From Monodelphis domestica (taxonomy: Eukaryota; Chordata; Mammalia; Didelphimorphia; Didelphidae): a stretch of DNA of 64,000 nt. A model generated the notes under the pieces. It did not search any database. It was given only the letters and a program-made list of their open reading frames with translations, and was not told where the DNA came from. The DNA is taken from the NCBI RefSeq assembly GCF_027887165.1, contig NC_077227.1:86491735-86555734 (forward strand), given 5' to 3'. A program made the translations under genes and the position numbers. Positions 1-11,169 of the stretch are shown piece after piece; the first letter of the stretch is position 1, and each line of letters starts with the position of its first letter.

Positions 1-37
1 TCTGGCTCTCAATCCACTGAGCTACCCAGCTGCCCCC
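1..37 (-). repeat. Marsupial tRNA-type SINE, head end only
   Basis: This is the reverse complement of the SINE head (the strand shown reads aatccactgagctacccagc, then tgcccc). The element runs off the left edge. The same head occurs in full copies elsewhere in the window, for example at 21390-21586. Confidence 0.85.
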
Positions 38-699
38 TTTAATCTTTTTATACTAGATATTTGCTGCCTTTTCTTGAGAAAGATAGAATCAAGTTTTCAT
101 TGAAAAGGGATCTGGTAAGGTGTTTTGCTGGTAATGCATAAAGCATTTAAATCAATAACAGAGATTTTATCCAAATCTGTTACATTCCAGTTTTTGCAGA
201 AAATCTAGCATTTTAATTTATTTTACTTAAATATGTTATGCATGTATGTATATAATATACAAATTAATTAATTTAATAATATTAATTCAGCACCTCTCTT
301 GACATAGCTGTTTTATTATTCATTATATTATCAATGTTTAAGATTTCTGTTTCTCATTTGATCCACCTTACATTTTTATTGAGATAGACTTTAGGACAGT
401 TTTGATTTTTGGAAATTTTCCATATCCTCCTTCTTTGGGAATTCTCTTTAATCTTTAATTGATTTCCTTTTCACAACTGAAGTGAGGTTTTTGAAGGATG
501 TGGGAACTATTTATTTTGTTTTCTTTTCACTGCTTTGTCTCCTTGTATAACCTTAATCATGGTTGTTATCACTATCACCTTCACCATCACCTCCACCCTT
601 CATAACCATCAATTACTTCAGTCCTATAACTAATCCTGGCATGGCTTTGTCTCACATCCTCATATATGTTGTGCAGATGCATTGCAACTTACAAATGTC
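38..699. other. No recognised feature
   Basis: AT-rich sequence with no exon-like or repeat structure that I can name. A short pyrimidine-rich run near 570-600 (caccttcaccatcacctcc) is simple sequence. Confidence 0.5.
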
Positions 700-880
700 C
701 TTCCTAGAAGATTATGCTCAGAACTGAACACTGTTCTCCAGAGGTGGCTCATCCAGTAAAGAATATCATACAACTTATCACCACTCTCATTTAGGGCACT
801 GAATCTCTCAATGCAACTAAGATAACATTAGCCTTTTTTCTTTAGGCTGCTTCATTCACTTCCCATGAGCCTGGAATCCA
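700..880 (-). repeat. Possible CR1-type LINE fragment
   Basis: The order of words here (ctcagaactgaacactgttctccag, a variable part, then caatgcaactaagataacattagcctttttt) resembles the antisense of an amniote CR1 coding segment that I remember. Divergence is high and no open frame remains. The call rests on word order only. Confidence 0.35.
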
Positions 881-1727
881 CAACTTCATTCTAATTTGCA
901 TTATAGTTATTTACATATCTGTTTTCTTTTTCCAAACTTTAGAGTTCTTAAACTTAGGGACCCTACTATATATGTTTTTGTTATCACAGTGCTCCCTCCG
1001 TCCAGATGAAAGTGAATAAAAACAGCAATATGGATATCCTTCCTCTGTAATGTATGGAACCCATCTCTTCTCTTCAATTTCTATTGTTCCCCACTTGTCT
1101 CTGCTTCCAGATGAGCTAGTTTGACTAGCAATTGACATGCATTTTTCCCATTCCCTTTCTACATGTTCTTCAAGATCATCTCCTCTTCTGAGCCTGCTTT
1201 CTCCTCATCTGACACACTCAATTAATACATATTTTAAAAGAATACCACCCCAAAGATTCCTATTTAAGAAAACATAAAAAGAGAAATAAGAATGTTTATT
1301 ACTATTTCATAAGGCTATTGTTAGGAACTCCTATAATGGTTAGAAAAGTTTTAAGTGTCGTGACATTTTTTCCCACTGTACTTTCCTTTAGTAAAGAAAT
1401 AACATTGAGAAGGCTGGAAGCATCTTTTGTATTTTCATAGCTCACACCATAGACTAGGGTAAACCTATAATTCAGTGAGACCTAAACATTGCTTTGGGAT
1501 GAGTTCAAAATTGAATTAACAAGGAGTCAGCTAGCTAGCGTCAACTTTAACCTTCTCAGGAGAGCTGGTTATTAAGTTTATATTTAGTTCTTCAAGCATT
1601 TAAACCTCAGAACATCAGAAAATGCTACAAATCAGGACTTGATTGATTATTTTTGTGGATTGTTTAGATTTAAGAAAGTAATATAGAAAATGTTAATAAT
1701 GCAGATTAAACTTAAAAGTAGAAGGGA
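881..1727. other. No recognised feature
   Basis: AT-rich unique-looking DNA. The 75-codon open frame on the minus strand near 911-1138 has no signal of being coding: no splice context and no recognisable residues. Confidence 0.5.
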
Positions 1728-1978
1728 ATAAACATTTATATAGTATGAACTAGCATACCAGGCATTGTGCTAAGTGTTTTTACAAATATTTCCTTATTTG
1801 ATTTTTACAACAACCTCATAAGGTTGGTACTATTTTTTATCCTCATTTTTTGATGAAACTGAGGTTAAGTGATTTGCCCATTGTCTCACAGCCAGATAAC
1901 ATCTGAGGATGGATTTGAACTCAAGTTGTCCTGACTCCAGGCATAGTTCTCTATCCATTGTGTGACCAACTACCTCAG
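1728..1978 (-). repeat. MIR-type SINE, near full length
   Basis: The strand shown carries the antisense MIR series: aacatttatatag, ccaggcattgtgctaagtg, gatgaaactgaggttaagtg, then ttgaactcaagttgtcctga and the head at the right. Old and diverged. Confidence 0.75.
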
Positions 1979-2149
1979 TGCATATGCCTCAGAATACATT
2001 TTTTCTTCTAGAGTTGGTTGTTAAACATTTACCACCCCATCTGTGCTGGATCCCATTGGATCTCAATCTGCTGAAAAGTAAATTCTGTAGTCACCAGAAA
2101 AATATGCAATCCCCTTCAAGTAGATGTTTAACTCTAGTTCCTAATTTAC

Positions 2150-2275
2150 TTAGTCAACAGCTGTTTATTAAGTCTTTTCTATATGTTAGGCACTGTGTAA
2201 GCACTAGAAATAGAAATATAAACAGAAAGACAGTCCTTTTTCTCAAAGACTTTACATTGTCATAGGAGAAGAAAG
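2150..2275 (-). repeat. L3/CR1-clade LINE 3' end fragment
   Basis: The words tttattaagtcttttctata, gttaggcactgtgtaagc and cagtcctttttctcaaagac follow the antisense 3' end of L3-type LINEs. The remnant is about 125 bp. Confidence 0.6.
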
Positions 2276-2782
2276 CACATAGAAGAAAGAGGAAAATGAG
2301 GTTGTGGGGTGAAGGTAACCCTCTTACCTTCCAGGGGCATGGTGGATGGAGAAAAGGATAGAAAGTCAAGAGGAGAGTCTGGAGAGGAATGAAGACACTG
2401 CTGACCTAGACACTTTCCTTAAAATGGAGGTTCTGGGTGGAATCAGTTAATCAGGAACTTTTGGGAAATGATATACTTCCACTGTGAGTAGGCCAGGAGC
2501 TTTGTAAAGTATCCTCCATAGCTTTATGTATAAAAAAATACAAACCAAAAAGGTGTGTGTGTAGAAGGCAGATGCATGGTGGGAATAAGCAATATGGTGC
2601 AGTTTGAAAATATTTGCCTTGTATAAATGTGCTGAGTTTTGTTAAGGTTTAACTGCTGTGGGTTAGCATTAAAGCAAAATATTCACCTTTGTTCCAATGA
2701 GACTTACCCCCTCCCCCTTTTTCTGTGTGTGAATTTTTGTTAATAAAATACTTGTTCTTTGTGTTTTAAGTTTATCTTTGGG
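2276..2782. other. No recognised feature
   Basis: Mixed-composition DNA without a repeat or exon that I can support. It ends in T-rich sequence. Confidence 0.45.
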
Positions 2783-3030
2783 TATAAATTGTCCAGTGGA
2801 TAGACACCTGGGTTTAAAGTCTACAGGACCTGAATTCAAGTAGAATTTCTAGTTATGTAAGCCTGGATAAGATACTTTATTTCTGCTTGCCTTAGTTTCC
2901 CTAACTGTAAAATGAGGCAAATAATATTGCTTACATGACAGGGTTGCTGTGAAGATCAAATGGGACAGTTATTAAATGCTTAGCATAGAGCCTGGCAAGT
3001 AGCAGGTGCTATATAAATGTTTATTTCCTT
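2783..3030 (+). repeat. MIR-type SINE
   Basis: It starts with a degenerate tRNA-like head (ccagtggatagacacctggg), then ctgaattcaagtag, then the core ccttagtttccctaactgta, and ends tagcaggtgctatataaatg. The order matches sense MIR. Confidence 0.75.
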
Positions 3031-3074
3031 TTCTTTCTCTAAAAAAAAGTTAAATTAAAAAGATGATCTGATGA

Positions 3075-3225
3075 TCAGGCTAGAAATCTAGAGCTAGGAG
3101 GCACCTTGGAGGCATCTAGTTCAACTCTTTTATTTTACATATAAGGAAACTGAGGGCCCAGGTACTTGTCATTTTGTCCAAGGTCACATAGGTGGCAAAC
3201 TTCAGAGAAGGGATCTTCTGATTCC
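3075..3225 (+). repeat. MIR/Ther-like SINE fragment
   Basis: The run ctagagctaggaggcacctt, catctagttcaactc, ataaggaaactgagggccca and caaggtcacataggtggcaa is the usual series of this old mammalian family. Confidence 0.6.
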
Positions 3226-3889
3226 TGAGGAAAATCTGTGATATTGATCTTTTTTTTACATTTATTTTTACATTTACTTTTTTCATAAATATAAAAAAAT
3301 GTTTAATAGTTATTTAAACAATTTTTTTAGTTCCAAATTGAAATGATGAGCAAAGAATGAAAAGGAAAAAAAAAGTAAGGAGGCAGGCAAAACCTGTTTG
3401 AATGCTATTGTGTTATGTAAAACTAGTAATAAAAGATGAATCCTAGAATTCTAGAATTTGAGCGATAGGAGGGATTTTAGAAATAATCTGGTTTACCCAT
3501 TAGAAAAATCAACTATAAACCAGAAGAAAATATACAAGATATTTGACTCTAGGTTTTATATTTCACACCCTAACCCAATCTCCCCTTTGGGCTTCATTTC
3601 ACACTCTTCCCCTTCCCATAGTCTATGTTTTTATCACATTAGATACCTCTCCCTTAGACTTTTTTTATTCTCTGTAATAAGGGACTATTTTGAATGGTAA
3701 TTGATAACTAACAGATCAGTCTGTTATCTACTTTATTCCTCTCTTCCTCCCTTCTTCCCTCCTTTCAGCATCCCCCTCCTCCACCCATCAGTCTCCCTTC
3801 TTCTTGTTGATTCTTCTTCTGGTTCCTCTAAATCAACTCTGGGTGAGTTTTATGATGTCTCAAATGAAATATTCTCTTTTTTATTTTAT
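3226..3889. other. A/T-rich then pyrimidine-rich DNA, nothing assigned
   Basis: Poly-T and poly-A runs near 3248-3390 are followed by a pyrimidine-rich stretch at 3730-3830. No exon or repeat family is recognised. Confidence 0.45.
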
Positions 3890-4430
3890 GTAAGGGTTTA
3901 TTGGGGAAGACAGGGAAGGATCAAATTAGAAGGAGAGAGGGTATGAGATTTCCCTAATACTACAATGAGTCTTATATTGGAGTATGGTAGAATATTTCAA
4001 TTTGGAGAGATGGGCTGATAGGTCTGGAAGTTCAGTCACTATCACAACAAAGCTAATCAGAGAGAGAGAGAGCTGGACATTTGTCATCCTTTCATCTGTC
4101 TTCACAGCCAAAACAACCTTCAGGCTTCAATCTCCAAAAATTCAAGATAGAACAGCTTTCTTCCCTCTTTCAAGTCAAAAGGATCCAGCATGTAGTTGGT
4201 CTCCTCCAAATGCTTCTCGAGGGCACATTCTAAATAGAATACTCTCATTTGAGTCATCAGTCATAAGTCTCAGATGCTCCAAACTCCTGCTACAAAATGA
4301 TTCTCAATTTCTCACTTCCACAATATCCTCCGTTTTCATCTTTGGAAAAAAGATGCAACCAGAATCTTTTAATGGTGCTTACCTTGTAGACATATATTCT
4401 ATATTTCTAACTATCTAATTTTTAAGCCTG
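3890..4430 (-). repeat. Possible old solo LTR of an endogenous retrovirus
   Basis: The texture is that of an antisense LTR: a tttatt word that reads AATAAA on the other strand near 3898, then purine-rich and C-rich blocks of the kind seen in marsupial LTRs. The ends and target duplications are not clear. An unrelated unique sequence is also possible. Confidence 0.3.
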
Positions 4431-5989
4431 TACTATGCCAAATATTCCTTTACCCCCCAAAACAACAAATCCTAATCTATTTTAGCTATTCTGTCTACCT
4501 AATTCTATGCTAAGTTTGGGTATAGGAAAATGGTTTAGGAATAGGGATTTTACATGAATATAGTTTTGAACATAATAACAAATCATGTAACAGTTTTAAG
4601 CAGTTCCAACAGTATTTTGAATATGTAACTCTTATTTCCTAATGTCTATAGCTTCAACTAAGTAAATTTTTCTATTACTAACAATTGTTAATCTGAAATC
4701 ATAATGTAATCTAACTTCTATATTTAAGTATTTGTCTGTCCCTACTTCCCTAAGACTTTGAACAAATTTCTCTAAACTGTCCCTATAATTAGTCATTAAA
4801 ACATTAATAAATTATTCTAATAGAGTTAGTTTGTTAATACATTAATATTCACATATGTACATAGGTTATATCTATACAGATTTACATATGTACAAATATA
4901 ATACATTGTTTTTTATTTCTGTGCAAACTCATGCAGATAAGAAATTTTTTTGTCTGAATTTTCCACAGAAATTTATATCAGTGTGAATTTTGTGCATATG
5001 TTATATACTTACCCAGTCCATGAGATTTCTTCTTACATTGTATTTATGTAACATATGTATGTATTTATGTGATGTTAACATGTATTTCACATTCTTACAT
5101 AACCTCATGATCACAAGTCCAGAATTTCAAAGTCCTTCCATGACTTTTGATGTTGATTGTAGAAAACTATGTGTCTTGGTCTCTCTTCGTCTGTGCAGCA
5201 TGCCACATTTTGTCTGTTGCTGCTCTTGATTGTAGTACTGTCTTTAATATTCAGGAACATACCGGAACAATTAGGAACATGCATGCATGTAAGATTGAAA
5301 TTTTTCATTGTGCATGGAAGTAAGATATGAATTCATGAGTGCTTGTCAGCATTCATGAGTTGTTCTTCATGTGTGGAAGTAAGTTTTACATATGATCATC
5401 TTCATGAGTGGGTGTATGCAGTATGTATAAGTTCTTAGATATATGTTAAGACTATGAATTTGAAGTTTTCTTATCTTGTGATGTTTGAATTTTCACAAGG
5501 GGATTTATTGTTTGTGGTCTTTTAGATATATCTTGGAGATAGAATTTGGATATAATGTATTTCGCTTGGTCATGGAGTTATGTTTTCATGTTAAATAACT
5601 TTGTTACTTTCTTTGCTGTTACTATTGTTGTTGGCAGAGACTTTGTATAGACTATGTAGAGACTTTTCTTTGGAGCTACTTCTAAAATGCACCTTTTTCT
5701 TTTCGTCTACTTTACTGGCTATATTTCTTTCTGGAGCTGTTTTATTTGCTTTAGCAGAGCTTTTCTGTTGTCATTTTGACATGTGCAATGCTCTCTTGTC
5801 TGTACTTTCTGTTGATACGTACTCTCATATGTACTAGTGTGATTTCCTTTCATAGGGACTGTTGCTGATTTTTTTTTTTGTTAGTCAGTCAACGTTACGG
5901 ATGTGATGCAATTTTACAAATATATAGAATGACATTTTCTTTTAGGGAAGAGTATGGTGATCACAGCTGGGGTTTACTTATAGATGGCC
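4431..5989. other. Long AT-rich stretch, no gene seen
   Basis: Strongly AT-rich. Around 5300-5420 the words cattcatgagt, ttcatgagtg and ggaagtaag recur at irregular spacing, which suggests a decayed local duplication. The ORFs here are short and have no recognisable features. Confidence 0.45.
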
Positions 5990-6260
5990 ATTTTAATTGT
6001 TTTTCAATTGTGTGACATTCTTCATGACCCTATTTGAGTGTTTTTTAAAGGAAAGATATGGGCATGATTTACCATTTCCTTCTCCAGCTCATTTTACAGA
6101 TGAGGAGCTAAGGCACATAGGGTTGGGTCCTTTGCCCACCTAACCAGGGTCATATGTGCTCAAGTTCACATAAGAAATAAAGAGTAGAACCAAATCTACC
6201 TCCTAGGTCTACTGACTCCAAGTTCAATACTCCTATTTCATCATGCTGTTCAGAGTCCTG
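5990..6260 (-). repeat. SINE with tail 'gtgacattcttcatgaccc' (MIR-related)
   Basis: The series ttcatgaccctatttgagtg, accatttccttctccagctc and attttacagatgaggagcta matches the marsupial SINE group that begins with a 'tgtgaccccatttggggtt' unit. The same group occurs at 13110-13350 and 61620-61800. Confidence 0.6.
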
Positions 6261-6313
6261 GGTTTGATGTCGGACTACCCTGGCCTTGCCTCCCGTTCTG
6301 TTATTCTGTTTAT

Positions 6314-6683
6314 CAGTCTATTTAGAGAGGCCAGGTTATCTCATACATGAAAACATGAGAAAATATAGGCCTGTGTGTATTTAAGTACTAAATTGTGTTG
6401 TAGAGCTCACAGCTCCCAGTTTAAAGAAAGGGGGAACTGGAGTAGTGGAGGGCAGAATTTCTGGAGAAGTAGGGTTAGATGAGCTTCACAGGATGGGTCA
6501 GTCTATTTAGAGAGGCCAGGTTATCTCATACATGAAAACATGAGAAAATATAGGCCTGTGTGTATTTAAGTACTAAATTGTGTTGTAGAGCTCACAGCTC
6601 CCAGTTTAAAGAAAGGGGGAACTGGAGTAGTGGAGGGCAGAATTTCTGGAGAAGTAGGGTTAGATGAGCTTCACAGGATGGGT
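6314..6683. repeat. Direct tandem duplication, 2 x 185 bp
   Basis: The unit beginning cagtctatttagagaggcca occurs at 6314-6498 and again at 6499-6683. Reading the two copies side by side I find no difference. The copies abut directly. Such identity implies a very recent event, a segregating copy-number variant, or an assembly error. Nothing in the unit looks coding. Confidence 0.95.
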
Positions 6684-6799
6684 CTGATTTAGGTAGAGGA
6701 GGGAGGGAAGAGAACTGGGAGGGGAGAAGATTATGAGCAAAAGTGTATAACTGAAAATGACCATGCTAAATTAAAAAGAGAATGATTTACCTGTCTTGA

Positions 6800-7440
6800 C
6801 TGGAAGAGAGGACACAGATTGTGGGAGGGAGTAAGGAGTGAGGAGCAAGAAGGCAAGATAATGGGGTTTCTAATAGGCAGGAAGAAGAATTTATGTACTC
6901 AGTATCAGAGAGCTTTTGTTGTCTTTAAACAGAGGAGTGACCTGATGAAATCAGTGTAAGGAGCATTAGTCTGTCAGCACTATGCAAAATGAATTGGAAG
7001 AAAGGGAGATGGGAATCAAGGAAGTTGATTAATTAATTGGTCATCAAAATAAATTAGACATGAGGTGAGGAGAGCTTTAACTAAAGCAACTATGGTGGGA
7101 AGGGAGAGAAAAGCAAGGATATTAGAAATATTTCAAATATACAGGATTTAATGAATTTAGGAATGGAATGAGTTAAAGATGACTTCAAAGTTTCTAGCCC
7201 AGAGGATTGGGAAATGGTGGTACCTTTGATAGAATGCTGTCAGAGGGAACCAGTTTTGTTGGGAAGATGATGGCTTTGGTTTTGGGCATATTGAGTTTGA
7301 AGTGACATGGGGGTATTTAAATAGAAATAGGTAACATAGCTGGGGAAACAAGAATTGAATTGAGGAATTAGAATGAGAGATTTGGAAGTCATTAGTATAA
7401 AGATGATAACTGAAGTTATGAGAATGACAGTTTTGCAATA
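6800..7440 (-). repeat. L3/CR1-clade LINE coding-region fragment
   Basis: The strand shown carries the antisense of the old LINE reading frame: ggagtgacctgatgaaatca, gacttcaaagtttctagccc, ttttgggcatattgagtttg, then ttggaagtcattagtataaa. The same word order is seen at 53600-54100 and 58560-58960. The frame is decayed. Confidence 0.65.
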
Positions 7441-7841
7441 AAGAAATTGAAAAGAGAGATTGGAGATAGAGGGACTAGAGGGAAGGAAGGAGAGATAAGA
7501 GAGGGGGGAGAGAAAACAGAGATTAGAAAGAGAATGAGAGGTCAGGAAAATAAAGAGGAAGACATGCTTGAGAAGAGACTAAAACACATCAGTGCTACAG
7601 GAAATAAGCTATGGCATTTGGAAGCATAGAAGCAAAGGGAGGAATTTTAAGGAGTTGGCTATTTCAAAGGTCATTTGGTTTGAAACACATGTTCTATAGC
7701 GACCAGGAAAGAAACTAGCTCCTGATTTTCTTGTCTAATTTTTTCTTTAATCCACTGCTTGACAGACACTGACAACTACTTTCATTTTACTCATTTAAGT
7801 TTATGAAACTTTTGAAATGTTCATCAAACATGAAGATAAAC
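7441..7841. other. Purine-rich stretch then unassigned DNA
   Basis: 7441-7560 is GA-rich (agagggaaggaaggagagat and similar), which explains the charged 60-codon open frame there. The rest is unassigned. Confidence 0.5.
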
Positions 7842-7970
7842 TCCTTCCTTCCTTCCTTCCTTCCTTCCTTCCTTCCTTCCTTCCTTCCTTCCTTCCTTCC
7901 TTCCTTCCTTCCTTCCTTCCTTCCTTCCTTCCTTCCTTCCTTCCTTCCTTCCTTCCTTCCTTCCTTCCTT
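7842..7970. repeat. (CCTT)n microsatellite, about 32 units
   Basis: An uninterrupted tetranucleotide tract of 129 bp. The overlapping open frames encoding FLPS or GRKE repeats are products of the repeat. Such a pure tract is expected to be polymorphic in length. Confidence 0.98.
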
Positions 7971-8171
7971 TTTTTGTTTTCTCTTCATCCTTGTATAGAA
8001 GCTAGCCTTGTGAATGGAGGAGCACAAGTAAGTAGGAAATACTGCATATCCACTTGGACAAACCAAGATGATAAATTTTAAACTAGCTCAATGTTATATA
8101 TTTTTAAAAATTTCTTTATCTGTTCCAATCTGGAGTAAAATACCCTAGTTATTACTCATCTGGAACAAATT

Positions 8172-8175
<4 letters not shown>

Positions 8176-8213
<38 letters not shown>
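8176..8213. repeat. (TG)n microsatellite, 19 units
   Basis: A perfect dinucleotide tract of 38 bp. Confidence 0.97.
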
Positions 8214-8216
<3 letters not shown>

Positions 8217-8599
8217 AATCCACACATCTTTTTCTGAGCAGCTACAGGAACAAGTGATTCCATTTATAATGAATGTACTTGTATAACACTTCTGAGAAAT
8301 TAATTTGAAAATAAATTCCATTAAATGATGGTGCAATGTGTTTTTTTGTTACAGTTCTTGTCATTGACTCTAAAGAAGGTAGGGGCTTAACCAGATATGT
8401 TGTAAATCTAGTAGAGACAATCAAGAAATTGCAATTAATTTGTTTTTGATAATTTAGTGCATAAGCCTTTAATGTAGATCCTGGAATGCATTTAAATATA
8501 GAAATATCACAACTATTGGTAGAAAGGAGTCCAGATTAATTTGAACAGACTTATTTCTATGATTCTTTAGTCCTCTCATACACATATTGTGGGTGAACT
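8214..8599. other. No recognised feature
   Basis: AT-rich unique-looking DNA with no exon-like signals. Confidence 0.45.
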
Positions 8600-8762
8600 A
8601 TAGGATTTCTAATTCTAGAATTTACATTATAGACCTTTCCTTCACTGGAGGTCTTCAAGTAGAGTTTGGATAAGCTCTTGATCTGGATGTTGAAGGGACT
8701 GTTGATCACGTATGGGATAGTCTAGATGCTTTTCAAAGGTCACTCTGAAGTTCTATATTGTT
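8600..8762 (+). repeat. CR1/L3-like LINE 3' tail
   Basis: The words ccttcactggaggtcttcaa and ggatgttgaagggactgttg, ending in gaagttctat, resemble the 3' tail shared by old amniote CR1/L3 LINEs. Short and diverged. Confidence 0.45.
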
Positions 8763-8774
8763 TCTTTGGAAGAA

Positions 8775-9016
8775 TATTAGTAGCTAACATTGAGATCGTG
8801 CTTTGTATTACAAAGCCTTTAATATTTATTACTTCATATGACCATCACAACAACACAGGGAGGTAAATGTATTATTACTCCCATTTTAAAGATAGAGTAT
8901 AAAGAAGTTAAATGACTTACCCAAAGTCATTTGTATGAGTCTGAGGCAGGATTTGAATTTAGGTCTTCCTGACTCCAGTTCCTACTCTCTATCCATAGGT
9001 CCATCTAGCTGCCTCC
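8775..9016 (-). repeat. MIR-type SINE, near full length
   Basis: The antisense series is complete: ttacttcatatgaccatcac, gggaggtaaatgtattatta, cccattttaaagata, ggtcttcctgactcca, and the head ccatctagctgcctcc at the right. Confidence 0.8.
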
Positions 9017-10230
9017 ATTCTGTATTCCAGCTGGAGAATTTGGAAGTCATAGAAGTCCCCTTCTGCTGAAAGTATCTAGAAATTTCTAGAAATTATCTAG
9101 ATTACAAATAATCTAGAAATGAATCCTTTCCTTTGTTCTGTTTACAGATTAGAGGAACTTTCTCTTCTACCTCTCCAAAGAAGCATCCTTTCTGCTTTTT
9201 TCCCCTTTCCCACCCTCTCAGTGAGAAAAAAAAAAATCTCTTTCTTCTTTCTATTTATCCACAAAAAGAGCAACAGGGATGATGAAGGTGGAAAGAGTTG
9301 GAGGGGGTATCCAATTGATGACTTATAATTGCAAGGGAGGACTGAAGTGTTATCAGCCTTGTGTATTTATTGAACTCCCAGAGTGCCAAGAAGTATTCTC
9401 AAAGATTCATACAAACAGAGGCCAAATGTCTAAGCCATTTATTTATTTTTTAAAAATGATCAATGAATTGTTTTATGCAGCAGCCTAAACTGCTCTCTTG
9501 GGCTATATCTCCAAAACTGAAGTGGAAAATGTAGTCAGTTAAGAGGGACTATGTTGCCTTCTCTTTTTCCTCAAATAATTTCTAAAGAAGCCAGCTGCTA
9601 AACATTACTATAATGGTCAAATATTTACCTCTCAGCAAAGTGGCCTTTTGCCACTTTAAAAGTGTTTAACAAAGAAAAACATTTAGCTGAAAAGGAAATG
9701 TCTCAGAAGCTAATTCTCAAGAACATCTCTTAGGGGCATATCATGACTCATGTCTTGCTTCTCAATTTATAGGCTCATTTGCAATGATTTAATGAAACCT
9801 CCATCAAATAATATTTGTTAAAATCTGATGTTTCAGACAGCCCTTAGTTAATCATCATGTGAAACTAGCCCTAGGCACAGCCTTGAAGACATGGCTTTAC
9901 ATTTATAATTTAATGGCCTGGAGACCCAAGAGTTTATGGAGGGAGAGGTGGAGGAAGGGGGATTAATGACTTTACTAATCAGTCTCTTAAACTACCCCAA
10001 TTTGTCTTAGAAATGGGTATAAAACTTCCCTCTCAGCTCTAATTCTTCCAACTCCAATTTAAAAAGAAAAACAAAATGCCATCACGTTGCCTATCAGGCC
10101 CAAAGAGTTTGGCATTAGGTGATATTTGTCCAGAGACTAGTCTCTCTGAAAGGTATATACGTATAATAGACTGAAGGCAGCTGTTGAGATCAAAGCTCAA
10201 GGGACACTGTGTTCTGCCCTGTGGCCTCAA
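9017..10230. other. Unique-looking stretch, possible conserved non-coding DNA
   Basis: No repeat family is recognised across more than 1.2 kb, which is unusual for this window. The part at about 9570-9960 is rich in homeodomain- and E-box-like words (gatttaatg, ttaatcatcatgtg, cagctg). That is only suggestive of an ancient regulatory element. No exon is seen. Confidence 0.35.
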
Positions 10231-10404
10231 ACAAAGCACACTCATAGAGTTAAGTCTACCTCTTCCTGACTGGATGATCTCCATGACATCTGGGTGTTTC
10301 AGTTGCCTCATCTGTAAAATGGAAAAGTCAATAGTCACATTCCTATTTTAATTACTTAAAAAAAACGATCTCTTTCTTTCAGTTATTATATGAACAGCTG
10401 TCAA

Positions 10405-10654
10405 GGAGACAGGTGGATAGCTGGGTGGATTGAGAGCCAGGTCTAGAGATCAGAGGTCTGAGGTTCAAATCTGCCTCAGATACTTCCTAGCTGTGTGACC
10501 TTGGGCAAGTCACTTAACTCCCATTGCTTAGCCCTCACCACTCTTCTGTCTTGGAACCAGTACATGGTATCGATTCTAAGATGGAAGGTAAGGGTTTAAA
10601 AAAACAAAACAAAAACAAAACAAAACAAAACAACAACAACAACAACAAAAAAAC
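10405..10654 (+). repeat. Full-length marsupial SINE with 10-bp target duplication
   Basis: It starts with ggagacaggtggatagctgg, followed by tggattgagagccaggtcta. It contains the box B-like ggttcaaatc and the body cttgggcaagtcacttaact, and ends in a long tail of aaaac and caa repeats. The decamer cagctgtcaa flanks both sides (10395-10404 and 10655-10664), so this copy is relatively young and its ends are exact. Confidence 0.95.
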
Positions 10655-10769
10655 CAGCTGTCAAACAAGCATTGCTGGACCACCATTTAGTAAGCACCAA
10701 TTAAAGGCTATGCAAAGACAAAAACAAGCTATAAACTAAGCTCAGGGAGTTTACACCTTAAAAAGGGGG

Positions 10770-10875
10770 GTATCTATATATCTATATATACACGTATATA
10801 GGTATACATATATATCTACACACATACACACATAAACGTATATATTATGTATATACTTCTATATAGAGAGCTATA
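10770..10875. repeat. AT-rich (TATA/CACA) simple sequence
   Basis: Degenerate tatatc, tatatacac and acatacac units alternate across about 100 bp. Confidence 0.8.
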
Positions 10876-10989
10876 TACAACGTATAGAATTGGAGAAAAT
10901 AATTCTGAAGGGAAGACACTAGCATCTGGGCGGGGGAAGCACTATGAGCACTTTATTGCGTTTTATTTACTTTGTCCTGTTATTAAATT

Positions 10990-11090
10990 CTTCAGTATTC
11001 AGACGGCTCCTCAGCTGGAAAATGAGGAGGTCTAACTACTTGGCCTTTTTGGTCCCATTCAACTTTAATTCCAGGATTCTAGCCACTACC
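10990..11090 (+). repeat. MIR-type SINE 3' fragment
   Basis: The words cctcagctggaaaatgagga, ggtctaactacttggc and ggattctag match the MIR tail. The 62-codon open frame that overlaps it is therefore not a gene. Confidence 0.5.
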
Positions 11091-11169
11091 TTGCCCGAGA
11101 GGGCCTGATTGGCATAGCTGATGGAGCTGCCCTTAGTGGGTGTTCTTTTGGCCTGCCTCTCCGTAGGTC

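Noticed and set aside
7803-8081. Open frames encoding FLPS or GRKE repeats
   Set aside because: Products of the (CCTT)n microsatellite.
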